This document shows, in pieces, positions 51,397 to 60,446 of a stretch of 64,000 nucleotides of DNA; position 1 is the first letter of the stretch; each line of letters opens with the position of its first letter. Location: contig CAVYQF010000036.1 of the NCBI GenBank assembly GCA_963770545.1, positions 62,001-126,000 on the forward strand. Direction: 5' to 3'. A model generated the notes under the pieces. That model made no database searches, was not told the DNA's origin, and saw nothing but the letters and a program-made list of their open reading frames with translations. Origin of the DNA: RYN-230 sp963770545 (GTDB lineage: Bacteria > Actinomycetota > Actinomycetes > Streptosporangiales > Streptosporangiaceae). The position numbers and the translations under genes are program-made.

Positions 51397-52389
51397 ATGG
51401 GCACACCTGAGGGGCGGACGGCGGGCGAGCTGACCTCCCTGGAGATCTGCGCCGGGGCCGGCGGCCAGGCCCTGGGCCTGGAGCAGGCCGGGTTCACGCA
51501 CGAGGCCGTGGTCGAGCTGGACGCCGCCGCCTGCGAGACGCTGCGCCGCAACCGGGGCGACGCGTGGAAGGTCATCGAGGACGACGTGGCCAACGTGGAC
51601 GGCCGGGGGTTCGCAGGGCTCGACCTGTTCTCCGGCGGCGTGCCCTGCCCGCCGTTCTCCATCGCCGGCAAGCAGCTCGGCCGCGACGACGAGCGGGACC
51701 TGTTCCCGCAGGCGCTGCGGCTGGTCGAGGAGACTGGCCCGCGGGCCGTGCTGCTCGAGAACGTGCGGGGGCTCGCAGCCCGGCGGTTCGATGGCTACCG
51801 GACCCAGGTCCTGGAGTGGCTGGCTGACCTGGGTTACCAGACGTGGTGGGACGTGGTCCAGGCCAGCCAGCACGGGGTACCCCAGCTGCGGCCCCGGTTC
51901 GTGCTGGTCGCCGTGCGGCAGCCGTGGGCCTCCTGGTTCCGGTGGCCGGCGGCGGCGGTGGCGCCGCCGCCCACGGTGGGGGAGATGCTGGCCGACCTGA
52001 TGGGCGCGGGCGGCTGGCCCGGGGCCGAGGACTGGGCGGCGGGGGCCTGCGGGATCGCGCCCACGATCGTCGGCGGGAGCAAGAAGCACGGCGGGCCGGA
52101 CTTGGGGCCCACCCGGGCCCGTGAGGCGTGGAAGGGGCTGGGCGTGGACGGGCTGGGCATCGGTGACTACGCACCCGGTCCTTTGTTTCCGGCTGACCAG
52201 CGGCCCAAGCTGACCGTCCGGATGGTCGCGCGGCTGCAGGGCTTCCCCGACTGGTGGGAGTTTTCGGGCCGGAAGACCGCCGCGTACCGGCAGGTGGGCA
52301 ACGCCTTCCCGCCGCCGGTGGCCCGGGCCCTGGGCGGGGCCATCCGGGACGCGCTGACCCACGCCGGGGCGGGTCCGGCCGAGTCTTGA
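51397..52389 (+). CDS. DNA (cytosine-5) methyltransferase of the R-M system
   Basis: This 330-residue m5C methyltransferase has motif I LEICAGAGGQALGLEQAGF, motif IV GGVPCPPFS (catalytic Cys84), motif VI LLENVRG, motif VIII QLRPRF and motif X YRQVGNAFPPPVARA. The variable target-recognition region lies about 190-265. It protects host DNA from the adjacent nuclease; the target is inferred to share a CCGG core. It has an ATG start with only weak purines upstream. Confidence 0.93.
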   Translation: MGTPEGRTAGELTSLEICAGAGGQALGLEQAGFTHEAVVELDAAACETLRRNRGDAWKVIEDDVANVDGRGFAGLDLFSGGVPCPPFSIAGKQLGRDDERDLFPQALRLVEETGPRAVLLENVRGLAARRFDGYRTQVLEWLADLGYQTWWDVVQASQHGVPQLRPRFVLVAVRQPWASWFRWPAAAVAPPPTVGEMLADLMGAGGWPGAEDWAAGACGIAPTIVGGSKKHGGPDLGPTRAREAWKGLGVDGLGIGDYAPGPLFPADQRPKLTVRMVARLQGFPDWWEFSGRKTAAYRQVGNAFPPPVARALGGAIRDALTHAGAGPAES

Positions 52390-52410
52390 TAGCCCCTACT
52401 GCGGTCCGCA

Positions 52411-52515
52411 ATGTTTGCGGCCGTCGCCGGCGCCCTGCTCGTGGTAACCGCGGCCATGACCGCGGTGGTCACCGTCACCCTGCCGATGCAGACAGACTCC
52501 GCGGCCACCGGCTAG
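52411..52515 (+). CDS. Possible 34-residue hydrophobic peptide
   Basis: ATG to TAG frame encoding one membrane-spanning stretch (AAVAGALLVVTAAMTAVVTVTL). No ribosome-binding site is evident. Retained only because hydrophobicity and GC-rich third positions look non-random. Confidence 0.25.
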   Translation: MFAAVAGALLVVTAAMTAVVTVTLPMQTDSAATG

Positions 52516-52534
52516 TGCTCGGGGCGGCAGGCGG

Positions 52535-54193
52535 TTAGAGCTGGTCGGGGGCGCTCACGCCGAGCAGGCCGAGACCGTTGGCCAGGACGATCCTGGCCGC
52601 GTCGGCCAGCCACAGCCGGGCCCGGCCGAGGTCGTCCAGGGCCTGGCCGTCCCGCGGCAGCACGCGGCATGTGTCGTAGAACTTGTGGTACGCGCTGGCC
52701 AGGTCTTCGAGGTATCTCGCCACGCGGTGGGGCTGGCGCAGTTCGGCGGCGCCCGCCACGACGCCGGGGAACTCGGCGAGCGCCTTGGCGAGGTCGTTCT
52801 CCCGCGCGTGCGTGAGCAGGCCCGGGTCGTACTCGCTGCCGCGGGTGATGCCCAATCCGGCCGCCGCACGCAGCAGCGACACGATTCTGGCGTGCGCGTA
52901 CTGCACGTAGTAGACGGGGTTGTCGCTACTGTGGCGGGCCCACAGGTCGAGATCGAGATCTATGGGGGAGTCGAGTGAGTACCTGGCCAGCGCGTAGCGG
53001 GCCGCGTCCACGCCGATGGCGCCGACGATGTCGTCGATCGTGACGACGGTGCCGGCGCGCTTGGACATCCGCAGTGGCTGGCCGTCACGGACCAGGCGGA
53101 CCAGCTGCCCGATGAGGATCTCCAGGGTCTGATCGGGGTCGTCGCCGAAGCAGCCGGCGATGGCCCGCAGGCGGCCGACGTACCCGTGGTGGTCCGCGCC
53201 CAGGATGAGAATGATCTTGCCGAAACCGCGGCGTCGCTTGTCCAGGTAGTAGGCGCAGTCGGCGGCGAAGTACGTGAACTCACCGTTCGCGCGGATGTAG
53301 ACGCGGTCCTTGTCGTCGCCGGAATCAGTGGTGCGCACCCAGGTCGCGCCTTCCGCCTCGTAGACGTGGCCTGACTGCCTGAGCCTGGCCAGAGCCGAGC
53401 TGAGCTCGTCCCGGTCACGCAGCGCCTGTTCCGCGAAGTAGACGTCGAAATGCACGCCGAAGTCGGCCAGCGAGGTCTTGATCTCGTCAAACATGAGCGC
53501 GACGCCCTCGGACCGGAAGACGTCGCGAGCGGCGGGGTCTGGCCGGCCGAGCAGGTCCGGATGCTTCGCCACCACCGCCCGGGCGATCTCGCCGATGTAC
53601 TCACCGGCGTAGCCGTCCTCGGGGGGCGCCTGGCCCCGCGCGGCGGCGAGCAGCGAGTCGGCGAACCGATCGATCTGCGCGCCCGCGTCGTTGAAGTAGT
53701 ACTCGGTGCCGACCGTGGCACCCTGCGCGCGCAGCAGCCTGGCCAGCGCGTCACCGACGGCCGCCCACCGCACGCCGCCGATGTGGATCGGCCCGGTCGG
53801 GTTGGCCGACACGAACTCGAGGTTGATGCGCTGTCCGGCCAGTTGCGTCCCGTGCCCGTAGGCCTCCCCCTGCTCCACCACGGTGCCGGCCACCGCTCCC
53901 GCGGCTGCGGGAGCGAGCCGGATGTTCAGGAACCCCGGGCCCGCGATCTCGACGCTCTGGATGGCCGGGTCACTGGTCAGCTTGTCGGCGATGGCTTGCG
54001 CCATGACGCGCGGGGGCAGGCCCGCTTTCCTGGCCACCTGGAGCGCGAGATTCGAGGCGTAGTCACCGTGGCCGGGATTCCTCGGCCGCTCGACTCCCGC
54101 CACCGCCGGCAGCACGGACTGATCCAGGCCCCGGTCGGCCAGCACGGCCGCGGCCGCGGCCCGGACCAGGCCGGCCAGTTGGGCGGGAGTCAC
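52535..54193 (-). CDS. argS: Arginyl-tRNA synthetase
   Basis: This 552-residue class I synthetase has an N-terminal Add-1 domain, the HIGH-equivalent NPTGPIHIGGVRWAAVGDALARLL, the KMSKS-equivalent LRMSKRAGTVVTIDDIV and the C-terminal DALR anticodon-binding domain ending LGLLGVSAPDQL. It charges tRNA-Arg in the cytoplasm. It has an ATG start. Length and motifs are normal for the family. Confidence 0.95.
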   Translation of the reverse strand: MTPAQLAGLVRAAAAAVLADRGLDQSVLPAVAGVERPRNPGHGDYASNLALQVARKAGLPPRVMAQAIADKLTSDPAIQSVEIAGPGFLNIRLAPAAAGAVAGTVVEQGEAYGHGTQLAGQRINLEFVSANPTGPIHIGGVRWAAVGDALARLLRAQGATVGTEYYFNDAGAQIDRFADSLLAAARGQAPPEDGYAGEYIGEIARAVVAKHPDLLGRPDPAARDVFRSEGVALMFDEIKTSLADFGVHFDVYFAEQALRDRDELSSALARLRQSGHVYEAEGATWVRTTDSGDDKDRVYIRANGEFTYFAADCAYYLDKRRRGFGKIILILGADHHGYVGRLRAIAGCFGDDPDQTLEILIGQLVRLVRDGQPLRMSKRAGTVVTIDDIVGAIGVDAARYALARYSLDSPIDLDLDLWARHSSDNPVYYVQYAHARIVSLLRAAAGLGITRGSEYDPGLLTHARENDLAKALAEFPGVVAGAAELRQPHRVARYLEDLASAYHKFYDTCRVLPRDGQALDDLGRARLWLADAARIVLANGLGLLGVSAPDQL

Positions 54194-54265
54194 ACCAGGA
54201 TGCTAGTGCCGGGTCAGTCAACCTTTGCCCTCTCCTGTAACGGCACGTGAGGGACACTGACTGCG

Positions 54266-54844
54266 ATGAGTCAGGTCCCGTCGGCGCTAGGACGCCGCGT
54301 CATCGTCACTGGGCTGGCCGGGTCCGGGAAGAGCACGTTCTCGCTTGCGCTCGCGGCCAGGACCGGCTTGCGGGTCATTCATCTTGACCTGCACTTCTGG
54401 AAGCCCGGCTGGGTGGCACCATCGGAGACCGAGTGGCGCGAGAAGCAATGTGGCGTGCTCGCCGGCAACGCGTGGATCGCTGACGGCAACTACCACGAGA
54501 CACTCGATCTGCGGCTCGAACGCGCGGACACCGTTGTGTTTCTCGACCTGCCCTGGTGGCTTTGCGCGGGACGCGCGTTCCTGCGCGGCTTCCGGATGCC
54601 GGGCGAGTTGCCGGAAGGGTGCGGCTATTCGGCCTGGCGGCGGTTGCGCGATGAGTGGCAGTTGGCCGTCCGCATCTGGCGAAAACGCCGGTCAGAGCCG
54701 GAGCGCGAGCACGAAATCATCCGGCAGCACGGTCAGCATGTGGCCCTTCACGTGCTCAGATCCAAGCGGGCGGTCGGGGAATTCCTCGACGGTCTGGACG
54801 CCGGCCACGTGGAAGCCGGCGACGGTTGGTCGGACGCCGAGTGA
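54266..54844 (+). CDS. P-loop kinase, topology-modulation (FlaR)-like
   Basis: This 192-residue protein has Walker A VTGLAGSGKSTFS (14-26) and the adenylate-kinase-like segments VIHLDLHFWKPGW, WIADGNYHETLDLRLERADTVVFLDLPWW. This resembles proteins annotated as DNA topology modulation protein FlaR; the true substrate is unknown, probably a small molecule. It has an ATG start, divergent from argS. Confidence 0.8.
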   Translation: MSQVPSALGRRVIVTGLAGSGKSTFSLALAARTGLRVIHLDLHFWKPGWVAPSETEWREKQCGVLAGNAWIADGNYHETLDLRLERADTVVFLDLPWWLCAGRAFLRGFRMPGELPEGCGYSAWRRLRDEWQLAVRIWRKRRSEPEREHEIIRQHGQHVALHVLRSKRAVGEFLDGLDAGHVEAGDGWSDAE

Positions 54845-54931
54845 CTCGCCCCCTGACGCACGGCTCGGAGTCACGCCGCCAACCAGGCAAACGCTGCCTG
54901 ACGAGGCACCAGAGCCTGACCTGCCACGGCG

Positions 54932-55687
54932 CTAAATGGCGGTGAAGCCGCCGTCTACCGGGATGATGGCGCCGTGGATGTTGGCGGCGTCATCGCTGGC
55001 CAGGAACACCGCCGTGGCGCCGATCTGGGCCGGGGTGCTGTAGCCGCGGGAGGGCAGTGTGGCGATCAGCGGGTCCAGGAAGTCGCGATGGGCCTGGGTG
55101 ATGCCGGTCAGGGTGGGGCCGGGGGCGATCGCGTTGACCCGGATACCCATCGGGCCGTACTCGGCGGTCAGGGCCCGGGTCAGGCCGTGAACCGCGGACT
55201 TCGTGGCGCTGTACAGCGCCGTCTTGGCCATCCCGGAGGTCCCGTTGATCGAGCCCATGTTGATGACCACGCCTCCGCCGCGCTCGGCCATCGCCGGGAC
55301 GAGCGCCGCGGTGAGCAGGATTGGCGCCTTGATGCTGACCGCGAGAGCCGCGTCGATCTGGGCCTCGGTGGTGTCCGTCGCGGCGGTCTGGCCGACCAGG
55401 TAGGCCGCGTTGTTGACCAGGATGTCGATGGGGCCGCCCGCGAGTTCGGCCGCGCGGGTGGCCAGCCGGCTAATGGCGCCGCCTCCGGCGTCCAGGTGCG
55501 CGGCCACGAACGCGGCCGCGCCGCCGGTACTGATGATGCTGTCCACCACCTCGGCTCCGCGGGCCGTGCTCCGGCCGTGCACGATCACCTGGGCGCCCGC
55601 GGCCGCCAGGGCCTCCGCGACGCCCCGGCCGATGCCGCTGGTGGCGCCGGTGACCAGCGCGGTCCGGCCCTTGAGCACAGCAGTCAT
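54932..55687 (-). CDS. Short-chain dehydrogenase/reductase under TetR control
   Basis: This 251-residue SDR has TGATSGIG (13-20), NNAAY, SINGTSG serine, YSATK catalytic pair and a C-terminal IIPVDGGFTAI. GGAG lies nine bases before the ATG at 55687. It is divergent from a TetR gene, and two matching palindromes lie in the shared promoter region, so TetR very likely represses it. Confidence 0.9.
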   Translation of the reverse strand: MTAVLKGRTALVTGATSGIGRGVAEALAAAGAQVIVHGRSTARGAEVVDSIISTGGAAAFVAAHLDAGGGAISRLATRAAELAGGPIDILVNNAAYLVGQTAATDTTEAQIDAALAVSIKAPILLTAALVPAMAERGGGVVINMGSINGTSGMAKTALYSATKSAVHGLTRALTAEYGPMGIRVNAIAPGPTLTGITQAHRDFLDPLIATLPSRGYSTPAQIGATAVFLASDDAANIHGAIIPVDGGFTAI

Positions 55688-55705
55688 GTCGAGTTTCTCC
55701 AGAGA

Positions 55706-55723
55706 TTGGACTGTATAGTTCAA
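55706..55723. promoter_or_regulatory. TetR operator box A
   Basis: TTGGACTGTATAGTTCAA is an inverted repeat with one mismatch around a 4-base centre. It lies immediately upstream of the SDR start. Confidence 0.68.
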
Positions 55724-55748
55724 ACAGCAGGAACCCTACGAGCCAGAA

Positions 55749-55768
55749 AGTGGACTGTCAAGTCCACT
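55749..55768. promoter_or_regulatory. TetR operator box B
   Basis: AGTGGACTGTCAAGTCCACT has perfect 8-bp arms and shares TGGACT-N4-AGTCCA with box A. It lies between box A and the TetR gene, so the TetR-SecA2 unit is probably autoregulated. Confidence 0.78.
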
Positions 55769-55826
55769 CTTTGGTTATGCGAGATTGGAGTCCTGCGCGG
55801 CGCGGCGGTGATGTGGAGGATGGCGG

Positions 55827-56450
55827 ATGGGTGCGACCCTGACCCGGAAGGGGCTGGCCACCCGGCAGCGGATCGTGGCCGGGGCGGCGGAGCTGTTCCG
55901 GGCGCGCGGGGTGGCGGGCACGTCGCTGGACGACGTGTGCGAGGCCACCAGCACCAGCAAGAGCCAGCTGTTCCACTACTTCCCGGACGGGCGCATCCAG
56001 CTGCTGGCCGCCGTGGCCCAGCATGAGGCGGACCGGGTCCTGGAGGATCAGCAGCCCGCGCTGGACCAGCTGACGTCCTGGCCGTCCTGGCAGGCCTGGC
56101 GGGACCTGGTCGTCGGGCGTTACCGGGCTCAGGGCCAGTCCTGCCCGCTGGCCGTGCTCACCTCCCAGCTGGGGCCCGGCTCGCCGGAGCATCAGGAAGT
56201 GGTGGTCGGGCTGTTCCGCCGGTGGCAGCAGAAGATCGCCGACGGGATCCGCACTATGCAGGCCAGCGGCCAGATCGGCCCTTCGGTGGACGCGGACCGG
56301 CGGGCGGCCGCGCTGCTGGCCGGCCTGCAGGGTGGGGTGCTGATCATGCTGGCCACCGGGGAGATCTCGCATCTCGAAGTGGCCCTGGACGAAGGGATCG
56401 GCGCGTTGCGCGGGACGCAGCGGGCGGCGCTGGACGGGGCCGGGGCGTGA
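55827..56450 (+). CDS. TetR-family regulator
   Basis: This 207-residue protein has an N-terminal TetR helix-turn-helix (GVAGTSLDDVCEATSTSKSQLFHYFPDG) and a C-terminal ligand domain of the type often linked to quinone or electrophile sensing (LTSQLGPGSPEHQEVVVGLFRRWQ). The stop overlaps the GTG of the secA2 gene (GTGA), so regulator and translocase are co-translated. It likely binds boxes A and B and controls the divergent SDR. Confidence 0.88.
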   Translation: MGATLTRKGLATRQRIVAGAAELFRARGVAGTSLDDVCEATSTSKSQLFHYFPDGRIQLLAAVAQHEADRVLEDQQPALDQLTSWPSWQAWRDLVVGRYRAQGQSCPLAVLTSQLGPGSPEHQEVVVGLFRRWQQKIADGIRTMQASGQIGPSVDADRRAAALLAGLQGGVLIMLATGEISHLEVALDEGIGALRGTQRAALDGAGA

Positions 56451-58750
56451 GCGGGCTGCGCTCCCGGGTCCGGCGCTTCCTGCAGAAACCCGGATCGGCG
56501 AGCCTGAGCGGGTACGAGGCCCTGCTGCCCGGCATCGCCGCGCGGGAACAAGAACTGCGCGACCTGGATGACGCTGCGCTGACCGCGGTGGCGGCCGACG
56601 CCACTGACGACGCCGGGATCTGCGCGATAGGCCGGGAAGCGGCCCGCCGGGCGCTGGGGGAGCGCCCGTTCGACGTACAGTTGCTCGGCACCCTGGCCCT
56701 GCTCTCCGGCCAGGTCGCCGAGATGGCGACCGGGGAGGGCAAGACGCTGTCCGGGGCGCTGGCCGCCGCCGGTTATGTCCGCCGCGGGCACCGGGTCCAG
56801 GTCATGTCGGTCAACGATTACCTGGCCCGCCGGGACGCGGAGTGGATGGGCCCGGTGTACGACCTGCTCGGCGTCAGCGTCGGCTGGGTCACCCAGGCCT
56901 CCACACCGCAGCAGCGCCGGGAGGCCTACGCCGCGGACGTCTGCTACGGGTCGGCCAGCGAGATCGGTTTCGACGTACTCCGCGATCGGCTGGCCACCAG
57001 CGTGGCCGACCTGGTCACCACGGAGCCGGACGTGATTCTCATCGACGAGGCCGACTCGGTGCTGGTGGATGAGGCGCTGGTCCCACTGGTGCTGGCCGGC
57101 TCGGCCGGGGCGGCCGATTCCGGGCGGGAGATGGCCGAGATCGCCGGGCGCCTGCTGCCGAGACTGCACTACGAAGTGGACGACGAGCGGCGCAACGTGT
57201 TCCTGACTGACGCCGGTACCCGCGTCGCGGAGCAGGCCCTGGGCGGGATCAACCTCTACGCCGAGCAGAACCTGGACACGCTCACCCAGCTCAACGTGGC
57301 GCTGCACGCGCGGGCCCTGCTCCAGCGGGACGTGGACTACATCGTCCGGGACGACCGGATCCAGCTGATCAGTGCCTCACGCGGACGGGTGGCCCGCCGG
57401 CAGCGGTGGCCCGACGGCCTGCACGCGGCGGTCGAGGCCAAGGAGGGCCTGCTGGCCAGTGAGAGCGGCCAGATCCTGGACAGCATCACGATCCAGGCCC
57501 TGGTCCGGCGCTTCCCCCTGGCCTGCGGTATGACCGGCACCGCGGTCGCGGTGGGTGAGCAACTGCGCGAGTTCTACGGGCTGGAGATCGCGGTCATCCC
57601 GCCGAACCTGCCCTGCATCCGCGAGGACGAGGCGGACCGGCTCTACCGGACCGCCGCCGACAAGGAAGACGCCGTCGTCGGCCAGGTGGCGAAGACCCAT
57701 GCCATCGGGCGGCCGGTCCTGATCGGCACGCTCGATGTGGCGGAGTCCGAGCGCCTGGCGGAGCAGATGAGCCAGGCCGCCCTGTCGTGCGTGGTGCTGA
57801 ACGCCAAAAACGACGCGCATGAGGCCGCGATCGTGGCCGAGGCGGGGGCCCTGGGAGCGATCACGGTCTCGACCCAGATGGCCGGCCGGGGCACCGACAT
57901 CCGGCTCGGCGGGACCGATGGCGACCGTGACGAGGTGGCCGGGCTGGGCGGGCTGCTGGTGATCGGCATGGGACGGCACGCGAGCAGCCGGCTCGACGAT
58001 CAGCTGCGCGGCCGGTCCGGACGCCAGGGCGACCCAGGTGGCTCGGTGTTCTTCCTGAGCATGGAGGACGAGCTGATCACCACGTGCGTGCCGGATGCGC
58101 CGCCGGTGACGGACGCGGAACCGGACGGCCGGGTGATGGACCCGAAGGCGCACTGGACGGTCGGCCATGCCCAGCGGGTGGCCGAGGGCGTGCACTTGCA
58201 GGTGCACCGGGATACCTGGCGGTACAACACGCTCCTGGAGGACCAGCGGCGCAGCGTGCTCGAGCACCGCGACGAGTTGCTGCACACGGATACCGCGCTG
58301 CGCACCCTGGCGGAGTCCTTCCCGGAGCGAGCCGCCGAGCTGCGCGAATGTGTCCCCGAGGAGGTACTCGCCGAGGCGGCCCGGCAGATCAGCCTGGCCC
58401 AGCTCGACCAGGCCTGGGCGGAATACCTGGCTAAGGTGGCGGACCTGCGGGAGGGCATCCACCTGCGGGCGCTCGGGCACGGGCCCAACCCCTTCGGCGG
58501 TTCCCTCAACCCGGCCCAGGAATACAACCGTGAGATGACCCAGCTGTTCAGCCAGTTCCTCGACGACGTCACCGCGCTGACCGGGCACGCCTTCCAGACC
58601 GTCAGGATCACCGCGGACGGGGCCGACCTGAAGGCGGGGGGGCTGGCCCGGCCCAGCGCCACCTGGACCTATGTGGTCCAGGACAACCCATTCGGGACCG
58701 ATTTCGGCCGCGCGGTCCAGGCGATCAGCCGTCTGCTCGGCCGCCACTGA
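56447..58750 (+). CDS. secA2: Accessory Sec translocase ATPase SecA2
   Basis: This 767-residue SecA-type motor has Walker A EMATGEGKTL (residues 92-101), MSVNDYLARRDAEWM, DEAD-like ILIDEADSVLVDEALVPLVLAG, ACGMTGTA, VSTQMAGRGTDIRLGG and DQLRGRSGRQGDPG. The shortened length and lack of the zinc-binding SecB/C-tail fit SecA2 of mycobacteria and relatives, which exports a subset of proteins via SecYEG. The GTG overlaps the TetR stop, an uncommon partner for a translocase gene. A start within the TetR frame is not credible. Confidence 0.92.
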   Translation: MSGLRSRVRRFLQKPGSASLSGYEALLPGIAAREQELRDLDDAALTAVAADATDDAGICAIGREAARRALGERPFDVQLLGTLALLSGQVAEMATGEGKTLSGALAAAGYVRRGHRVQVMSVNDYLARRDAEWMGPVYDLLGVSVGWVTQASTPQQRREAYAADVCYGSASEIGFDVLRDRLATSVADLVTTEPDVILIDEADSVLVDEALVPLVLAGSAGAADSGREMAEIAGRLLPRLHYEVDDERRNVFLTDAGTRVAEQALGGINLYAEQNLDTLTQLNVALHARALLQRDVDYIVRDDRIQLISASRGRVARRQRWPDGLHAAVEAKEGLLASESGQILDSITIQALVRRFPLACGMTGTAVAVGEQLREFYGLEIAVIPPNLPCIREDEADRLYRTAADKEDAVVGQVAKTHAIGRPVLIGTLDVAESERLAEQMSQAALSCVVLNAKNDAHEAAIVAEAGALGAITVSTQMAGRGTDIRLGGTDGDRDEVAGLGGLLVIGMGRHASSRLDDQLRGRSGRQGDPGGSVFFLSMEDELITTCVPDAPPVTDAEPDGRVMDPKAHWTVGHAQRVAEGVHLQVHRDTWRYNTLLEDQRRSVLEHRDELLHTDTALRTLAESFPERAAELRECVPEEVLAEAARQISLAQLDQAWAEYLAKVADLREGIHLRALGHGPNPFGGSLNPAQEYNREMTQLFSQFLDDVTALTGHAFQTVRITADGADLKAGGLARPSATWTYVVQDNPFGTDFGRAVQAISRLLGRH

Positions 58751-58880
58751 CTAGCTCACTAATCCGGTCGGCACCTCGTCGTCCGGATGCGGGTGAAACG
58801 CCACGGTTGCTGCCATCGGCTCGAGCCCAGGCCCGAGATGCCGACGTGCCGTGCTGACCTCGCCGATTAGCTAACGCCGA

Positions 58881-60446
58881 TTAGCTAGCACTGAGCAGCT
58901 CCGCGGCCCGGTCGCGGATGTCTCGGAGCAAGCCCGGAACGCGGGCGGCGGTCAGGCCCGGGTTCACGATGCAGGCGCGCAACGCGAACGCCCCGTCCAC
59001 GGTGGTGCCGGCCAGGAACGCGCGGCCGCCCAGCTGGACGGCCTTCAGCACGGCCCGGTTGTGCCGGTCCAAACCAGCCCGGTCCGGATCAGCAGAGTCC
59101 AGCCGGGCCGGATCCATCCCGGCGGGCCGGTGCCGGAAGCACACCACACTGAGCCCGCTGGCCAGCAGCTCGAAGTCGGATGATGCCTCGATGGCCCGCC
59201 GCAGTTCCCCGGCCGTGGCCAGGTCAGCGGCGATCAGCCGCCGGTAGCCGTCCCGGCCCAGGTGGCGCAGCTGCATCCAGACCTTCAGCGCCCGGAAGGG
59301 GCGCGTCTGCTCCAGCCCGTACTCAGAGAACCACACGGGCCCACCCGGCCCATCCTCGTCTCCATCGGTCCGCAGGTACGCCGGCACCAAGCTGAACGTG
59401 TCCCGGGCCGCCGCACCGTCGCGGAGCAGTACCAGCCCCGCGTCGACCGGGGCGTACAGCCATTTGTGCGCATCCACCGCGAGGCTGTCCGCCCGGGCCA
59501 GGTCGTCGCGGACTGTCTGGTAACGGTCCAGCAGCAGGATCGGCGGCGCCCCGTAGGCACCGTCCACATGCAGCCACACCCCATACCGCGCGCACACGCC
59601 GGCGATCTCACCGAGCGGGTCGATCGCGCCCGTGTTCGTCGTGCCCGCGGTGGCCACGACCGCGACCGCGAGCTTCCCGGCGGCCTGGCCGGCCAGCACC
59701 AGGCGCTCGAGCTCGTCCGGCCGCATCCGGTGATCGGAGTCGGAGGGCACCACCTGGATCGAGGCCGAGCCGAGGCCGAGTACTTCGGCTGCCTTGGTGA
59801 CGCAGCTGTGGCTCTCGGTCCCCGTGAAGAGCACCAGGCGGCCCGCCAGCCCAGCTAGCCCATCCCGGCGGTCGTCGATGCCGGCCCGGGCCGCGGCCCG
59901 GTGCCGGGCCACGGCCAGCGCGGTGAGCGTTGCGGCCGAGCCGCCGCTGACCAGCTGGCCGGTATAGCCGCCGGGCCAGCCGAGCAGGCCGGCGAACCAC
60001 CGGATGACCTGGTGCTCCAGGTGGACGGCGGCGTGGTTGCCGCCCGCCACGCTTGGGTCCATCGCGGCCGCCAGCGCCTCAGCCAGGATCCCGATCGGAT
60101 GCGGGGGGGAGTTGACCCAGGCCGCGAAGCCCGGATGACCGTTGCCGAAGGGATACGGGGCGATGTGTGCGGCGAACTCCGCCAGGACCGCGTCGGCCGG
60201 CTCACCCTGCTCAGCCCACTCCGCGGCGCGCATGGCCTCGACCAGGCCACGGGGTGGCGGCTGATAGGCCGGGCCATCCGGCAGCAGGGTCAGGTAGTCG
60301 GCGACCAGGTCGGCCACCTGGTGGCCGACCCGGCGGATCTGTGCCTCGTCCCAGAAGGTGGGTGACCCCATCGCCGGGGCGCCCGGGGCCGGAGTGTCCT
60401 GGGCTGGGGTGCCCTGGTTCGGGGTGGCCCCGGCCGGAGAGGTCAT
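58881..60446 (-). CDS. PLP-dependent decarboxylase (group II / aromatic-amino-acid type)
   Basis: The protein has 521 residues with a Pro/Thr/Gly-rich first 30 residues. The PLP fold shows GNGHPGFAAWVNSPPHPIGILAEALAAAMDPSV, GQLVSGGSAATLTAL, ATAGTTNTGAIDP, WLHVDGAYGAPPIL and the Schiff-base lysine in AVDAHKWLYAPVD (about Lys328). The family includes aromatic-amino-acid, diaminobutyrate and glutamate decarboxylases; the substrate is open. The ATG overlaps the HelD stop (ATGA), so it is co-translated with the helicase. Confidence 0.9.
   Translation of the reverse strand: MTSPAGATPNQGTPAQDTPAPGAPAMGSPTFWDEAQIRRVGHQVADLVADYLTLLPDGPAYQPPPRGLVEAMRAAEWAEQGEPADAVLAEFAAHIAPYPFGNGHPGFAAWVNSPPHPIGILAEALAAAMDPSVAGGNHAAVHLEHQVIRWFAGLLGWPGGYTGQLVSGGSAATLTALAVARHRAAARAGIDDRRDGLAGLAGRLVLFTGTESHSCVTKAAEVLGLGSASIQVVPSDSDHRMRPDELERLVLAGQAAGKLAVAVVATAGTTNTGAIDPLGEIAGVCARYGVWLHVDGAYGAPPILLLDRYQTVRDDLARADSLAVDAHKWLYAPVDAGLVLLRDGAAARDTFSLVPAYLRTDGDEDGPGGPVWFSEYGLEQTRPFRALKVWMQLRHLGRDGYRRLIAADLATAGELRRAIEASSDFELLASGLSVVCFRHRPAGMDPARLDSADPDRAGLDRHNRAVLKAVQLGGRAFLAGTTVDGAFALRACIVNPGLTAARVPGLLRDIRDRAAELLSAS

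Noticed and set aside
51397..52389. Site avoidance of GCCGGC as proof of specificity
   Set aside because: GCCGGC occurs often in the window, so no avoidance supports the assignment; the methyltransferase would mask such a signal anyway.
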